Source: Stenotrophomonas koreensis (lineage in GTDB: Bacteria > Pseudomonadota > Gammaproteobacteria > Xanthomonadales > Xanthomonadaceae). Taken from it: a stretch of DNA of 64,000 nucleotides. The stretch spans positions 1 to 64,000 of the forward strand of contig NZ_LDJH01000013.1 of the NCBI RefSeq assembly GCF_001431525.1. The letters are read 5' to 3'. The notes beneath the pieces were generated by a model. That model searched no databases. It was not told where the DNA came from and worked only from the letters and a program-made list of their open reading frames with translations. The stretch's first letter is position 1. Each line of letters opens with the position of its first letter. A program made the translations under genes and the position numbers. Positions 29,694-38,877 of the stretch are shown one piece after another.

Positions 29694-29742
29694 GATGACC
29701 GGATCTGTCGTCAATGACAGGCGAGAGTCATTTTTGTGACGG
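29694..29742 (-). promoter_or_regulatory. Candidate Pho-type control region of the porin gene
   Basis: On the minus strand CCGTCAC (29742-29736) and CTGTCAT (29720-29714) stand 22 bp apart, two PhoB periods. The second is also half of an inverted repeat CTGTC-N6-GACAG (29705-29720). No convincing -10 is seen, so assignment is weaker than for pstS. Confidence 0.4.
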
Positions 29743-30249
29743 CGGTGTGGCATGGCTGCCGACTGGCTGGCGCTGCAGCCGCGCTTGCAGCGAACCATTG
29801 CCGCGCCACAGCTGCAGTTGGTCGGGCAGCTGTGCGGCAGGCAGTTGCGCCAGCCAGCCGGTCAGTGCCTGCGCCTTGCCAGGGGCGGTTTCCATGCTCA
29901 GCCCCTGTCCGGCATCGTTGCTGTGCTGTGCCAGTTGCAGGCCGCTGTCGGCCAACGAAGCCTGCCACTGCTGCAGCAGGAGCTCCGGTTGCTGGACCTG
30001 CTGATCCAGCGCCTGCAGGCTGCTGTGCAGTTGCTGCTGTTGCCGGTGCGCCTGCTCAAGTTGCTGCTGGCCCTGGGCCTGCCAACGCAGCAGCGGGGCC
30101 AGCAGGCCGTACCAGGCCACAAAGCCGGTGATCGCCAGCAGCATGGTCAACAGCATGGCCTGCTCACGCCGGGCGCGCTGCTGCCACCAGCCCTGCAGGC
30201 GGGAAAGGCCAGCGCTGCGCTGCTGGCCGGTTGCAGTGGAAAGGTTCAT
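29728..30249 (-). CDS. gspM: Type II secretion protein GspM
   Basis: Inner membrane assembly-platform protein, 173 residues. One membrane segment (LLTMLLAITGFVAWYGLLAPLL, about 33-55), a Gln-rich coiled coil and a small periplasmic ferredoxin-like domain fit GspM. It overlaps the gspL stop by 4 nt. It is the last gene of the cluster; no gspN or prepilin peptidase gene follows. Confidence 0.85.
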   Translation of the reverse strand: MNLSTATGQQRSAGLSRLQGWWQQRARREQAMLLTMLLAITGFVAWYGLLAPLLRWQAQGQQQLEQAHRQQQQLHSSLQALDQQVQQPELLLQQWQASLADSGLQLAQHSNDAGQGLSMETAPGKAQALTGWLAQLPAAQLPDQLQLWRGNGSLQARLQRQPVGSHATPPSQK

Positions 30250-31322
30250 GGCAGCTCCTGGGCAGTGATGATCAGCGTGGTGCTGGTGGCCGGGTCGGCG
30301 GACGGCTGGATGGCCAGTCCCTGCTGGTGCAGTTGTGTGTGCAGCTGCGCCAGCGCGGTGGCCGTGGCCGGTTGCAGCTCCAGGATCAAACGGCCATCAC
30401 CCAGTTGCAGCTGTTCCAGCGCCACGTCCGGGCTGGCCTGCACCGCCTGCAGTCCGGCGCGCAGCAACGACCACTGCCGCTGGCGCTGTTCCCGTTGCGC
30501 GGCCAGTGCATGCACGCTGGCGACCGGCTCGGGGTTGTCGGCGCCAATGCCCGGATGCTGGCGGGCCAGCGCCAGGCTCTGCTGCTGGATCTGGCTGGCT
30601 TGCCAGCGCAGGCCGGCGCCATGGGCGGCAATGGCCAGCGGCAGTGCCAGCACCAGTGCGGCCACGGCGATGCCGAGCCGGCGTCCGGCCAGCGGCACCG
30701 GCTGCTGGCCGGGGGCAAAGCGGCCCTGCAGCAGGTTGCTGTCCGGCAGTCGCTGCAGGTCCAGCTGTGCGGCCAGTGGCAGCACCTTTGCCGGTGCCTG
30801 GGTCAGGCAGCGCTGGATCAGCGCCGGCTCGGCCGTCATCGCCTGCTGCTGGCTGCGCCAGAGCCACAGCCCCTGGTGTTCGGCCAGGACGCCATCAGCG
30901 CTGTCGGCAGTGACCGGCAACAACAGGCTGTCGGGAATCACCTGTGCCGGGCTGACGCCATGGGCCCGGGCCCGGGCCATTGCGTCCTCCAGCACCTGCG
31001 GGGCGCACAGCATCAGCTGCCAGTGCGTACCATCGCGCTGGGCCGCTGCGTGCAGGCTCTCCGGCGGGGCAAGCAGGTCATCGGCCAGGGCACTGGCGCC
31101 GGCGGTGCGCGCCTGGGCCGGGCTGTGCGCGGGGATATCCAGCCAGCGCACCAGTACCTGCTCGCCGGAAAGGGCCAGCACCACGTGTTCATTGTCCGGC
31201 CCGGCCGGCAGGCGCTGGCCAGCCAGCAGCTGGCCGTGCTGGAGCTGGTCATCGGCCAGCCGCCACCAGTGCGCCGGGTGCTGGTCATTGCGGGGTAAAA
31301 CGAGCAGACAGATCGGTTTCAT
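30246..31322 (-). CDS. gspL: Type II secretion protein GspL
   Basis: Bitopic protein that connects the ATPase GspE to the platform. The 358 residues have an actin-like cytoplasmic domain (1 to about 215), a membrane segment (LGIAVAALVLALPLAIAAHGAGL) and a periplasmic domain that pairs with GspM. Its start lies inside gspK with an unusually long 38-nt overlap. Confidence 0.88.
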   Translation of the reverse strand: MKPICLLVLPRNDQHPAHWWRLADDQLQHGQLLAGQRLPAGPDNEHVVLALSGEQVLVRWLDIPAHSPAQARTAGASALADDLLAPPESLHAAAQRDGTHWQLMLCAPQVLEDAMARARAHGVSPAQVIPDSLLLPVTADSADGVLAEHQGLWLWRSQQQAMTAEPALIQRCLTQAPAKVLPLAAQLDLQRLPDSNLLQGRFAPGQQPVPLAGRRLGIAVAALVLALPLAIAAHGAGLRWQASQIQQQSLALARQHPGIGADNPEPVASVHALAAQREQRQRQWSLLRAGLQAVQASPDVALEQLQLGDGRLILELQPATATALAQLHTQLHQQGLAIQPSADPATSTTLIITAQELP

Positions 31323-32286
31323 TGCGGAGCATCCAGCGGCGTGACAACAAACGGGCGTGGTCAGGGGTATCGGTACTGAGCAGGCTGGTCAGTTCGGCCT
31401 GGCTGCCATCGAGCAGCACCTGCACCTGCAGCTCGAACAGCGTGGGTTGCAGCCGGATCTGGCTGGCCAGCCCGGCATCGCCGGCCAGCGCCTGCAGGGC
31501 GGGGTGGGCCAGGAAGGCGCTGCGCTGGCGCCAGCCACCGGCCGGCCGCTGCGCCAGCCATTGCTGCGCCGCAGGCAGGGACATCGCGCCCCGGCTGAGC
31601 ATCACCAGCAGCGGCGCCTGGCGCGGGCTGAGGGCATTGACATTGACCGGGGTGGGCGCGTTGTCGGGTAGCGCACACAGCCACGGGCGCAGGCGCTGGT
31701 ACAGCGCGGCATCCATGCCGGCCAGCGCCAGCAGCTCGCTGGGATCGTTCAACAGCGCCGCGGCGCTGAGATAGGCCGGTACCTGCAGGCGGTAATAGGC
31801 GTCTTCGGCACCGGCGGCGCTGGCCACGCTGTCGTGGTCAATCCAGTCGACCAGACTGTCGCTGAAGGCCTGGGCCTGTGACGGTGGCAGCTGCAGCGCC
31901 TGCAGCAGTGCCAGCAGTTGTGCCACCCCGGTTTCGGAGCGTTGCCATTGCCCGGGGGCGCCGATGACCACCGCATTGAGGTTGAAACAGCTGCTGGCAT
32001 CGCGCAGCCGGTACTGCAGCTGGCCTTCGGACAGGGCCAACTGTTGCACGCGTCCATGCCACTGGCCGAGCTGGGCCGGCGGCAGCTGCGCCAGCCGGCC
32101 GACCTGGCGGACAGCCAGCTGTTCGGCGCCCAGCGCATGGGCACGGGCCTGGACCAGCGATTGGTTGTTGCGCGCGCGCGCCAGGCCCAGCCCGATCAGG
32201 TCCAGCTGGGTGCTGGCCACCAGCGCGATCACCGCCACCAGCAGCAGTACCGTGAGCAGGGCGGCGCCGCGTTGCCGGCTGGCCAT
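31285..32286 (-). CDS. gspK: Minor pseudopilin GspK
   Basis: Tip pseudopilin, 333 residues, with prepilin-like N-terminus RQRGAALLTVLLLVAVIALVAS. The glutamate usual at position 5 of mature pseudopilins is absent, as normal for GspK. The large globular domain has helix-hairpin-helix-like repeats (PTPVNVNALSPRQAPLLVML) known from GspK. Starts one base inside the gspJ stop. Confidence 0.9.
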   Translation of the reverse strand: MASRQRGAALLTVLLLVAVIALVASTQLDLIGLGLARARNNQSLVQARAHALGAEQLAVRQVGRLAQLPPAQLGQWHGRVQQLALSEGQLQYRLRDASSCFNLNAVVIGAPGQWQRSETGVAQLLALLQALQLPPSQAQAFSDSLVDWIDHDSVASAAGAEDAYYRLQVPAYLSAAALLNDPSELLALAGMDAALYQRLRPWLCALPDNAPTPVNVNALSPRQAPLLVMLSRGAMSLPAAQQWLAQRPAGGWRQRSAFLAHPALQALAGDAGLASQIRLQPTLFELQVQVLLDGSQAELTSLLSTDTPDHARLLSRRWMLRNETDLSARFTPQ

Positions 32287-32894
32287 CAGCGCCCCTCCGC
32301 TGGCAGTGCCAGCACATGCTCGACCATCCCGAAATCGCGGTGGTGATAGCGCAGGCGCAGTGCCCGTGGCAGCTGGTCCAGCCCACCCGGCCAGCCGCGG
32401 TTCCAGCCGCTGCCGTCGTGGTAGGCCAGTTGCAGCTGCTGCATATCATCGAGCAGGACCTGCTGCTGCCAGTGGCTGCTGCCATCCAGACGGTCCCGGC
32501 TCAGCCGTACCAGCGCCTGTCCCTGCAGCCGGTACTGCACATGCAGCAGCTGTGACCGTGGCTGGGCCGGGTTGTCCCAGCCGCCGCGGGTGAAGGCAAA
32601 CAACGCGCTGCGCCCGGACCAGGCCGCGGCGTCGCCATCGGTGGCGCCGGTAAATACGGCGGTGGCCGGCTGGCCGTCGACCTGGCGCACGCTGCGGCGG
32701 GTAGCCTGGCCCAGGTCGGCACGCAGCAGGTTGTCCAGCCGCTGCAGCCGGGCCACGCTGTCGATGCGCTGCTGCACCGCCTGCTGGTTGTCCAGTGACT
32801 GGCGCAGCACCAGCACGCCGCTGCTGGCCAGCAGTGCAAACACCGCCAGCGCAACCAGTGCCTCGATCAGGGTAAAACCGCGTTGTGCGCTCAT
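32286..32894 (-). CDS. gspJ: Minor pseudopilin GspJ
   Basis: Pseudopilin of 202 residues with cleavage motif QRG-FTLIEALVALAVFALLA. The ATG overlaps the gspI stop as ATGA, which decides against a longer frame starting at 33053. Works with GspI and GspK in the pseudopilus tip. Confidence 0.92.
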   Translation of the reverse strand: MSAQRGFTLIEALVALAVFALLASSGVLVLRQSLDNQQAVQQRIDSVARLQRLDNLLRADLGQATRRSVRQVDGQPATAVFTGATDGDAAAWSGRSALFAFTRGGWDNPAQPRSQLLHVQYRLQGQALVRLSRDRLDGSSHWQQQVLLDDMQQLQLAYHDGSGWNRGWPGGLDQLPRALRLRYHHRDFGMVEHVLALPAEGR

Positions 32895-33250
32895 GGCGCG
32901 GCCTGCCAGCTGGTCAGTTCGGCCACCTGCTGGCCGCTGTCGGCCAGCACCGCCCAGTGCCAGCCCTGGATGCCGGGCAGCGCGCCCTGTACCGGCCGGC
33001 GCTGCCAGTGCCACTGGCGGCCGGCCAGTTCGATCTGGCCCTGGTTGCCCCACTCAGGCGACAGCTCGGCGCTGGCGGCCAGGTTCTGCAGCACGATCAG
33101 GGCCAGGGCCTGCTGTTCGCTGTGCTGGGCGCTGCGGGTGCTCTGGCTGCCCAGGTGCAGCAGGGCCACCACTGCCAGTGCCAGCACGGCCACTGCGACC
33201 ATCAGTTCGAGCAGGCTCAACCCCTGTTGTCTGCTAGCGGGGCTGGACAT
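32891..33250 (-). CDS. gspI: Minor pseudopilin GspI
   Basis: Pseudopilin of 119 residues, cleavage motif RQQG-LSLLELMVAVAVLALAVVALL. The ATG at 33250 has GGGAG at a good distance; ATG 33262 is an alternative. It overlaps gspH by about 17 nt. Confidence 0.9.
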   Translation of the reverse strand: MSSPASRQQGLSLLELMVAVAVLALAVVALLHLGSQSTRSAQHSEQQALALIVLQNLAASAELSPEWGNQGQIELAGRQWHWQRRPVQGALPGIQGWHWAVLADSGQQVAELTSWQAAP

Positions 33251-33683
33251 CGATGCTCCCATCGGCGTGCAGCTGCAGTTGCCAGCGCTGCTGCCCGCTG
33301 TGCAGTTCCAGCAGGCCGGGCAGGGTGTTGCCTGCCGGATCCAGGGTCAGCTGCAGCTGTTCGCTGGCCTGGCCGGCAAACACCAGGGTGGTCGGCGCCG
33401 GCCATGGCTGCGCGGCCAGTGCCGGGTCGCTGCTGGGCTGCCACTGGCCCTGCTGGCGGTGTTCAAAGCGGTAACCATCGCCATCGAGCAGTACCCGCAG
33501 GCTCTGGTTGCGCAGCACGGCCTGATCCTGCGCGTGGGCCAGGCGGGCGGCCAGCCGCTGCACCGGCTCGCGCAGCGGATCGGCCGGCGGCACGCTGAGC
33601 ACCACCGCCGCGCTGGCCAGGGCCAGCAGCACCAGCACCACCAGCAGCTCGATCAGGCTGAAGCCGGCCGCACGCCTGTGCAT
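33234..33683 (-). CDS. gspH: Minor pseudopilin GspH
   Basis: Pseudopilin of 149 residues with motif AAG-FSLIELLVVLVLLALASA and a beta-rich C-terminal domain. Follows gspG by 3 nt and overlaps gspI. Confidence 0.9.
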   Translation of the reverse strand: MHRRAAGFSLIELLVVLVLLALASAAVVLSVPPADPLREPVQRLAARLAHAQDQAVLRNQSLRVLLDGDGYRFEHRQQGQWQPSSDPALAAQPWPAPTTLVFAGQASEQLQLTLDPAGNTLPGLLELHSGQQRWQLQLHADGSIDVQPR

Positions 33684-33686
33684 GGC

Positions 33687-34124
33687 TTATTGCCAGTTGC
33701 CGATGTCGGCATTGTCATCACTGCCGCCGTCCGCCCCATCGGCGCCCTGCGACCAGACATCGAAGCTGCGGCCATCGTTGCCCGGCTGACGGTACTGGTA
33801 GGGGTTGCCCCACGGGTCAGCGGGCAGCCGGCGGACATAGCCACCGGGACGGTAGCGCTGCGGCTGGGACAAGTCCTGCGGTGCGCGCTGCAGCGCCGCC
33901 AGGCCCTGGCCGCTGCTCGGATAGGCCAGGTTGTCCAGCCGGTAGGTTTCCAGGGCCTGTTCCAGCACGGCGATGTCGGCGCGGGCCTTTTCGACCATCG
34001 CCCGGTCCTGGCTGGGCATCACATTCAGGGTGACCACGGTGGCCAGCAGGCCGAGGATGACGATCACCACCATCAGTTCGATCAGGGTGAAACCACGTTG
34101 GCGTTGGGTTGATGGAACGGACAT
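33687..34124 (-). CDS. gspG: Major pseudopilin GspG
   Basis: Main subunit of the type II pseudopilus, 145 residues. Cleavage motif RQRG-FTLIELMVVIVILGLLA is classical, and the C-terminal region DPWGNPYQYRQPG with acidic residues (calcium site) fits GspG. CTGGAG lies 9 nt before the ATG. Confidence 0.95.
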   Translation of the reverse strand: MSVPSTQRQRGFTLIELMVVIVILGLLATVVTLNVMPSQDRAMVEKARADIAVLEQALETYRLDNLAYPSSGQGLAALQRAPQDLSQPQRYRPGGYVRRLPADPWGNPYQYRQPGNDGRSFDVWSQGADGADGGSDDNADIGNWQ

Positions 34125-34139
34125 GCAGGACTCCAGAGG

Positions 34140-35333
34140 TCAGCCAAGGACAAGGGAATTGAATTGCAGGATCGGCAGCAGGATCGCCAGCACGATCACC
34201 CCGACCACCACGCCCAGGACGATGATGATCAGCGGCTCGAGCAGGCCCATCGCGACCTGGGTGGTGGTCTGGGACTGGCGTTCCAGGTAATCGGCTGCGC
34301 TTTCCAGCATCGGCGCCAGCTGGCCGCTGTCCTCGCCGCTGCTGGCCATGTGCAGCAGGGTGGAGGGAAACACCGCCGCCAGCCGCATCGCGGTGCTCAG
34401 GCTGCCGCCCTCATCGATCACCGTGGCCATCTGCGCGGTGGCATTGCGCAGCACCGTGTTGGCGATGGTGCGCGCACTGGCGCGCAGGCCGTCGATCAGC
34501 GGCAGGCCGGCAGCGAGCATGATCGCCAGCGTGCGTGCCAGTTGTGCGGCATGTACCTGGCGCAGCAGGTTGCCGGCCAGCGGCAGGCGCAGGATCAGGC
34601 GGTCCACGGCCAGGCGCAGGCCGGGGCGGCGCAGCGCCAGTGGCGCGGCCAGCAGCAGGGCCAGCAGTGCAGCGCCCAGCCAGGGGGCGAGTGCGGCCAG
34701 CAGCTCGCTGCTGCCGACCACGATGCGGGTCAGCAGCGGCAACTGCCGGCCCATCGCATCGAATTGTTCGACCACCCGCGGCACCACCAGGGTCATCAGC
34801 GCGATCACCACCGCGCAGGCGGTCAGCGCCAGGGTGGCCGGGTAGATCAGTGCGGTGGCCAGGCGGGCGCGGACCTGCTGCTGCTGTTCCAGCAGGTCGG
34901 CCAGCCGGGCCAGCAGCTGCGGCAGCGCACCGGAGGCTTCGCCGGCGGCGATCATCGCCCGGTACAGCGGCGGGAACGCGCGCGGCTGTGCGGCCATGGC
35001 CTCGGCCAGCGCAAAGCCTTCGGCCAGCCGGGTCTGGGTGCTCTGCACGGCCTGGCGCAGCCGGCGCTGCCCGGCCTGCTGGCTGATCGCCTGCAGCGCC
35101 TGGGCCAGCGGCAGGCTGGCCGTGAGGGCGGCCAGCTGGCGGGTGAACAGGGCCAGCTCGCGCGCCGGCAGGCGGACCTGGCGGCCTGGCTCGGCTGCGG
35201 CCGGGGCCAGCTGCAGCACCAGCCAGCGCTTGCCCAGCAGCTGCGCGGTGGCGGCCTGGGCATCGCTGGCGCGCAGCTGGCCGTGCCGGGTGCGCCCGGC
35301 AGTGTCCACGGCCTGGTAGGAAAAGGCGATCAT
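34140..35333 (-). CDS. gspF: Type II secretion platform protein GspF
   Basis: Polytopic inner membrane core, 397 residues with two GspF repeats (LALFTRQLAALTASLPLAQAL and AQLARTLAIMLAAGLPLIDGL) and three membrane segments. The start overlaps the gspE stop as ATGA. Confidence 0.95.
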   Translation of the reverse strand: MIAFSYQAVDTAGRTRHGQLRASDAQAATAQLLGKRWLVLQLAPAAAEPGRQVRLPARELALFTRQLAALTASLPLAQALQAISQQAGQRRLRQAVQSTQTRLAEGFALAEAMAAQPRAFPPLYRAMIAAGEASGALPQLLARLADLLEQQQQVRARLATALIYPATLALTACAVVIALMTLVVPRVVEQFDAMGRQLPLLTRIVVGSSELLAALAPWLGAALLALLLAAPLALRRPGLRLAVDRLILRLPLAGNLLRQVHAAQLARTLAIMLAAGLPLIDGLRASARTIANTVLRNATAQMATVIDEGGSLSTAMRLAAVFPSTLLHMASSGEDSGQLAPMLESAADYLERQSQTTTQVAMGLLEPLIIIVLGVVVGVIVLAILLPILQFNSLVLG

Positions 35334-36817
35334 CGGCCGGCCTGCGCGCGGGCTACCCGCAGCACTTCACTGGCACAGGTCAGGCCGGCGGCCACTGCCG
35401 CACGCCCGGCATCAAGCAGGGTGCCGCCCTCGGCAAACGCCTGCGCGGCGAGCTGGTCCTCATCGGCCTCGGCCACGATCAGCCGGCGCAGCGGTTCATC
35501 GATCGCTACCGCCTCATACAGCGCCATCCGTCCGCTGTGCCCGGTGTGTTCGCAGGCGGCGCAGCCGGCGGCATGGAACTGCGGCGGCACCGGCTGGCCG
35601 GCAAACAGGCGTGCGGCCAGCGGGTCATCCAGCGCGCAGGGCTGGCGGCACTGTGGGCACAGCCGGCGTACCAGGCGCTGGGCCAGCACCAGGCGCAGGG
35701 TGCTGGCCAGCAGGAAGGACTCGCTGCCCATGTCGCGCAGGCGGGTGATCGCACCGATCGCATCGTTGGTATGTACGGTGGACAGCACCAGGTGGCCGGT
35801 CAGGCTGGCCTGCACCGCGATCTGCGCCGTTTCCACATCGCGGATCTCGCCGACCATCACCACATCCGGGTCCTGGCGCAGGATCGCGCGCAGGCCGGCG
35901 GCAAAGCTCATCCCGACCTTGGCATTGACGGGGGTCTGGCCGATGCCGTCGATCGCATATTCGACCGGGTCCTCGACGGTAAGGATGTTGCGCTGGCCGT
36001 CATTGAGCGCGGCCAGCGCCGCATACAGCGTGGTGGTCTTGCCCGAGCCGGTGGGGCCGGTGACCAGCACGATGCCGTTGGGCTGGGCCAGCGCGCCCTG
36101 CAGCCTGGCCGCGACCGTTGGCGACAGCCCCAGCTGTGCCAGCTCCAGGGTGCCGGCCTGCTTGGCCAGCAGGCGCAGCACCACGCGCTCGCCATCACGC
36201 GCGGGCAGGGTGGACACGCGCACATCCAACGCCTGGTTGCCCATCCGCAGCGAGATCCGGCCGTCCTGCGGCACGCGTTTTTCGGCGATGTCCAGCCGCG
36301 CCATCACCTTGATCCGCGACACCAGCAGTGGCGCCAGCCGCGGTGGCAGGCTGGCGGCGGTGCGCAGCACCCCGTCCACGCGCAGGCGTACCCGCAGCAT
36401 CGATTCAAACGGTTCGACATGGATGTCCGAGGCGCCCTGGCGTGCGCCCTCGGCAATCAGCCCGTTGATCAGGCGGATCACCGGTGCATCATCGGCGGCG
36501 GCCAGCAGGTCGGCGGCGGCCGGAAGGTCGTCCAGCAGCGCTTCCAGGCCGCTGCCGGCCTCCAGCGCCAGCACGCTGTCATCGCCGCCATCCACGCTGT
36601 CGGCATACACCCGCGCCAGCTGCTGGTCGAACAGCTCGGCCGGCAGTGGCTGCAACTGCAGCGCACATCCTGCCACCCGGCGCAGTTCGGCCAGTGCCGG
36701 CGCATGCGCCTGCGGGTGCAGCCATACCGTCACGCCATCGCCGGCGTCGTCCGGCCCGGCAAGCAGCAGGCCATGGCGGCGGGCAAAGGCATACGGCAGG
36801 CGCCCGGGCAGGCTCAT
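35330..36817 (-). CDS. gspE: Type II secretion ATPase GspE
   Basis: Hexameric motor ATPase, 495 residues. Walker A GPTGSGKTTTLY near 257, Asp box, Walker B GEIRDVETAQIA, His box LSTVHTNDA and a zinc tetra-cysteine region (CPQC ... CAAC) are all visible. Overlaps gspD and gspF by 4 nt on either side. Confidence 0.96.
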   Translation of the reverse strand: MSLPGRLPYAFARRHGLLLAGPDDAGDGVTVWLHPQAHAPALAELRRVAGCALQLQPLPAELFDQQLARVYADSVDGGDDSVLALEAGSGLEALLDDLPAAADLLAAADDAPVIRLINGLIAEGARQGASDIHVEPFESMLRVRLRVDGVLRTAASLPPRLAPLLVSRIKVMARLDIAEKRVPQDGRISLRMGNQALDVRVSTLPARDGERVVLRLLAKQAGTLELAQLGLSPTVAARLQGALAQPNGIVLVTGPTGSGKTTTLYAALAALNDGQRNILTVEDPVEYAIDGIGQTPVNAKVGMSFAAGLRAILRQDPDVVMVGEIRDVETAQIAVQASLTGHLVLSTVHTNDAIGAITRLRDMGSESFLLASTLRLVLAQRLVRRLCPQCRQPCALDDPLAARLFAGQPVPPQFHAAGCAACEHTGHSGRMALYEAVAIDEPLRRLIVAEADEDQLAAQAFAEGGTLLDAGRAAVAAGLTCASEVLRVARAQAGR

Positions 36818-38877
36818 TGCGGCGTACCCGCAGCGGCGTCAGCGGGGGCCGGCAGCTGCGGCGGGGCGCTGCGCAGGTAGTCGCGCACCAGTGCATCCAG
36901 CGCCGCCTCGCCGCCACGCGGCTGGCCGGGCAGGGCCAGCTGGGCATCGCGCATCCAGTCAAAGCGCGGCGCGGTGATGCGCTGGGCATCGGCGCGGTCG
37001 CGGATGATGGTCGGGCGCAGGAACACCATCAGGTTGGTGCGGGTGTCGCTGTTGGCATCGGAACGGAACAGCCGGCCCAGCAGCGGGATGTCGCCCAGCC
37101 CGGGCACCTTGTCGCGGGTCTGGCGCTGCTGCTGGTCCAGCAGCCCGCCCAGCACCACGATCGCGCCGTCATCGACCAGCACCCGGGTGTCGATCTCACG
37201 CTTGTTCAGGATCAGCTCGTTGTAGCTGGCCGAGACCGGGCCGGCCACCGAGGACACTTCCTGGCGCAGCTTCAGGGTGATGCCGCCGCCGGCGTTGATC
37301 TGCGGGGTGACCTCCAGCGCGATGCCCACGTCCTGGCGCTCGATGGTACGGAATGGGTTGGAGTTGGCATCGCCGAGCACCTCGCCGGAGGTCAGCGGCA
37401 CTTCCTGGCCGACCAGGATGCGTGCCGGCTCGTTGTCCAGGGTCAGGATCGACGGGGTGGACAGCAGGTTGGAACCGGTGTCGCTGCGTACCGCGGTGAT
37501 GATCGCGCCGAACAATACATCGCCGGCCTGGTCGGCGATCCCGGCCAGCCCGCCGGACAGGCCGAGCAGGGAGTTGGCCGCGGCACTGCGTGCGCTCTGC
37601 GCCCAGGCCGAGTCATCGCTGCCGGCCGCCGCGCCGGCGATCAGGCCCATGATCCCGGGCTGGCTGGACGGGAACTGGGTGCCCAGCAGCGGGATGTCGC
37701 CGTTGCGCCCGGCTGCGGCCAGCTGCACGCCGAGCTTGCGCGAGGCCTCATCGGAGATTTCCACCACCACCGCCTCCACCAGCACCTGCTCACGGCGGGT
37801 GTCCAGCTGGGTGATCACTTCCATCAGGGTGCGCTGGGTTTCCGGATCGGCATTGATGATCAGCGCGTTCTGGCCCGGTGCCCGCGCCAGGGTCGGGCGC
37901 TTGCCGCCGGCCGGGGTGATCAGCACCGCCTGGTTGGGGTCCAGCGTGCTGCTGCCGTTGGTCGTGGCGGTGGCGCTGCCGCTGGCCGGGGCGTTGCTGC
38001 TGCCTTCGCCCTGGCCGATCAGCTGCTGCAGCACCGGCAGCAACTGTTCGGCGCTGGCGTGCTGCAGCTTGACCACGCGCACATCGCCGGTGCTTTCGGC
38101 GCGCCGGTCCAGCTCGGCGGCCATGTTGATGGCGCGCTGGACCACCCCGGCATCGCCACGGATCACGATCGAGTTGCTGCTTTCCACCGGCAGGATCGAC
38201 AGCACCTGGCTGCCGCCTTCGCCACGCACGCCGAACAGCGCGTTGAGGGTGGCGGCAATCTCGTGCGCCGAGCTGTTGCGCAGGGTCAGGGTATCGATGC
38301 TGGCGTTGTCGCTGTCGATCTGCGCCACCAGCGAGCGGATGCGCGCGATGTTGTCGCTGTAGTCGGCAATCAGCAGGCTGTTGCCCTGCGGGGTGGCAAT
38401 GACCACGCCGCCACGGCCGAGCAGGGGCTTGAGGGTTTCGGCGGCGATCCGTGCATCGATCCGGCGCAGGCCGATCACCTGGGTGGCAAAGTGCGCATTG
38501 CTGCCGGTCCCCTGGCCGGCCGCGCCCTGGTCGGGCACCACGCGGTAGGTGCCCTGTCCGGCCGGTACCGCAACCAGGCCATGGCTGCGCAGGATGGTCA
38601 GCAGCACCCCGAGCATGTCCGCCTGTGACATCGACTGCGGGTTGCTGTAATCGACCGTGCCCTGGACGGCCGGGTCGACGATGAAGCTGGTGCCGGTGGC
38701 ACGGGCGACATCCTGGATGAAGGCGCGGATGTCGGCACCACGCACATCCAGGGTGTTGCCCGGCGCCGGATTGGCGGCGGCCCAGGCCGGGCCGGGCAGT
38801 GCGCAGCAAAGTGCGGCAGCCAGCAGGCCGATGGGCAGGGCGATCGGCAGGGCAAGGCGCGGCAGGGAGCAGGTCAT
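36814..38877 (-). CDS. gspD: Type II secretion outer membrane secretin GspD
   Basis: The gated outer membrane channel, 687 residues. A signal peptide ends near PAWAAA; N0 domain NTLDVRGADIRAFIQDVARATG, N1-N3 repeats (AETLKPLLG, AHEIAATLNALFG) with a Ser/Thr/Gly-rich loop in N3, and the secretin domain (VLVEAVVVEISDEA, GSNLLSTPSILTLDNEPARI, VPGLGDIPLLGRLFR) appear in order. ATG 38877 overlaps the gspC stop (TGATG) and is preferred to a longer frame. No separate pilotin gene is seen nearby. Confidence 0.95.
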   Translation of the reverse strand: MTCSLPRLALPIALPIGLLAAALCCALPGPAWAAANPAPGNTLDVRGADIRAFIQDVARATGTSFIVDPAVQGTVDYSNPQSMSQADMLGVLLTILRSHGLVAVPAGQGTYRVVPDQGAAGQGTGSNAHFATQVIGLRRIDARIAAETLKPLLGRGGVVIATPQGNSLLIADYSDNIARIRSLVAQIDSDNASIDTLTLRNSSAHEIAATLNALFGVRGEGGSQVLSILPVESSNSIVIRGDAGVVQRAINMAAELDRRAESTGDVRVVKLQHASAEQLLPVLQQLIGQGEGSSNAPASGSATATTNGSSTLDPNQAVLITPAGGKRPTLARAPGQNALIINADPETQRTLMEVITQLDTRREQVLVEAVVVEISDEASRKLGVQLAAAGRNGDIPLLGTQFPSSQPGIMGLIAGAAAGSDDSAWAQSARSAAANSLLGLSGGLAGIADQAGDVLFGAIITAVRSDTGSNLLSTPSILTLDNEPARILVGQEVPLTSGEVLGDANSNPFRTIERQDVGIALEVTPQINAGGGITLKLRQEVSSVAGPVSASYNELILNKREIDTRVLVDDGAIVVLGGLLDQQQRQTRDKVPGLGDIPLLGRLFRSDANSDTRTNLMVFLRPTIIRDRADAQRITAPRFDWMRDAQLALPGQPRGGEAALDALVRDYLRSAPPQLPAPADAAAGTPQ

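Noticed and set aside
34164..36977. 937-codon plus-strand frame opposite gspE and gspF
   Set aside because: Covers two real genes in antisense and has no recognisable protein features.
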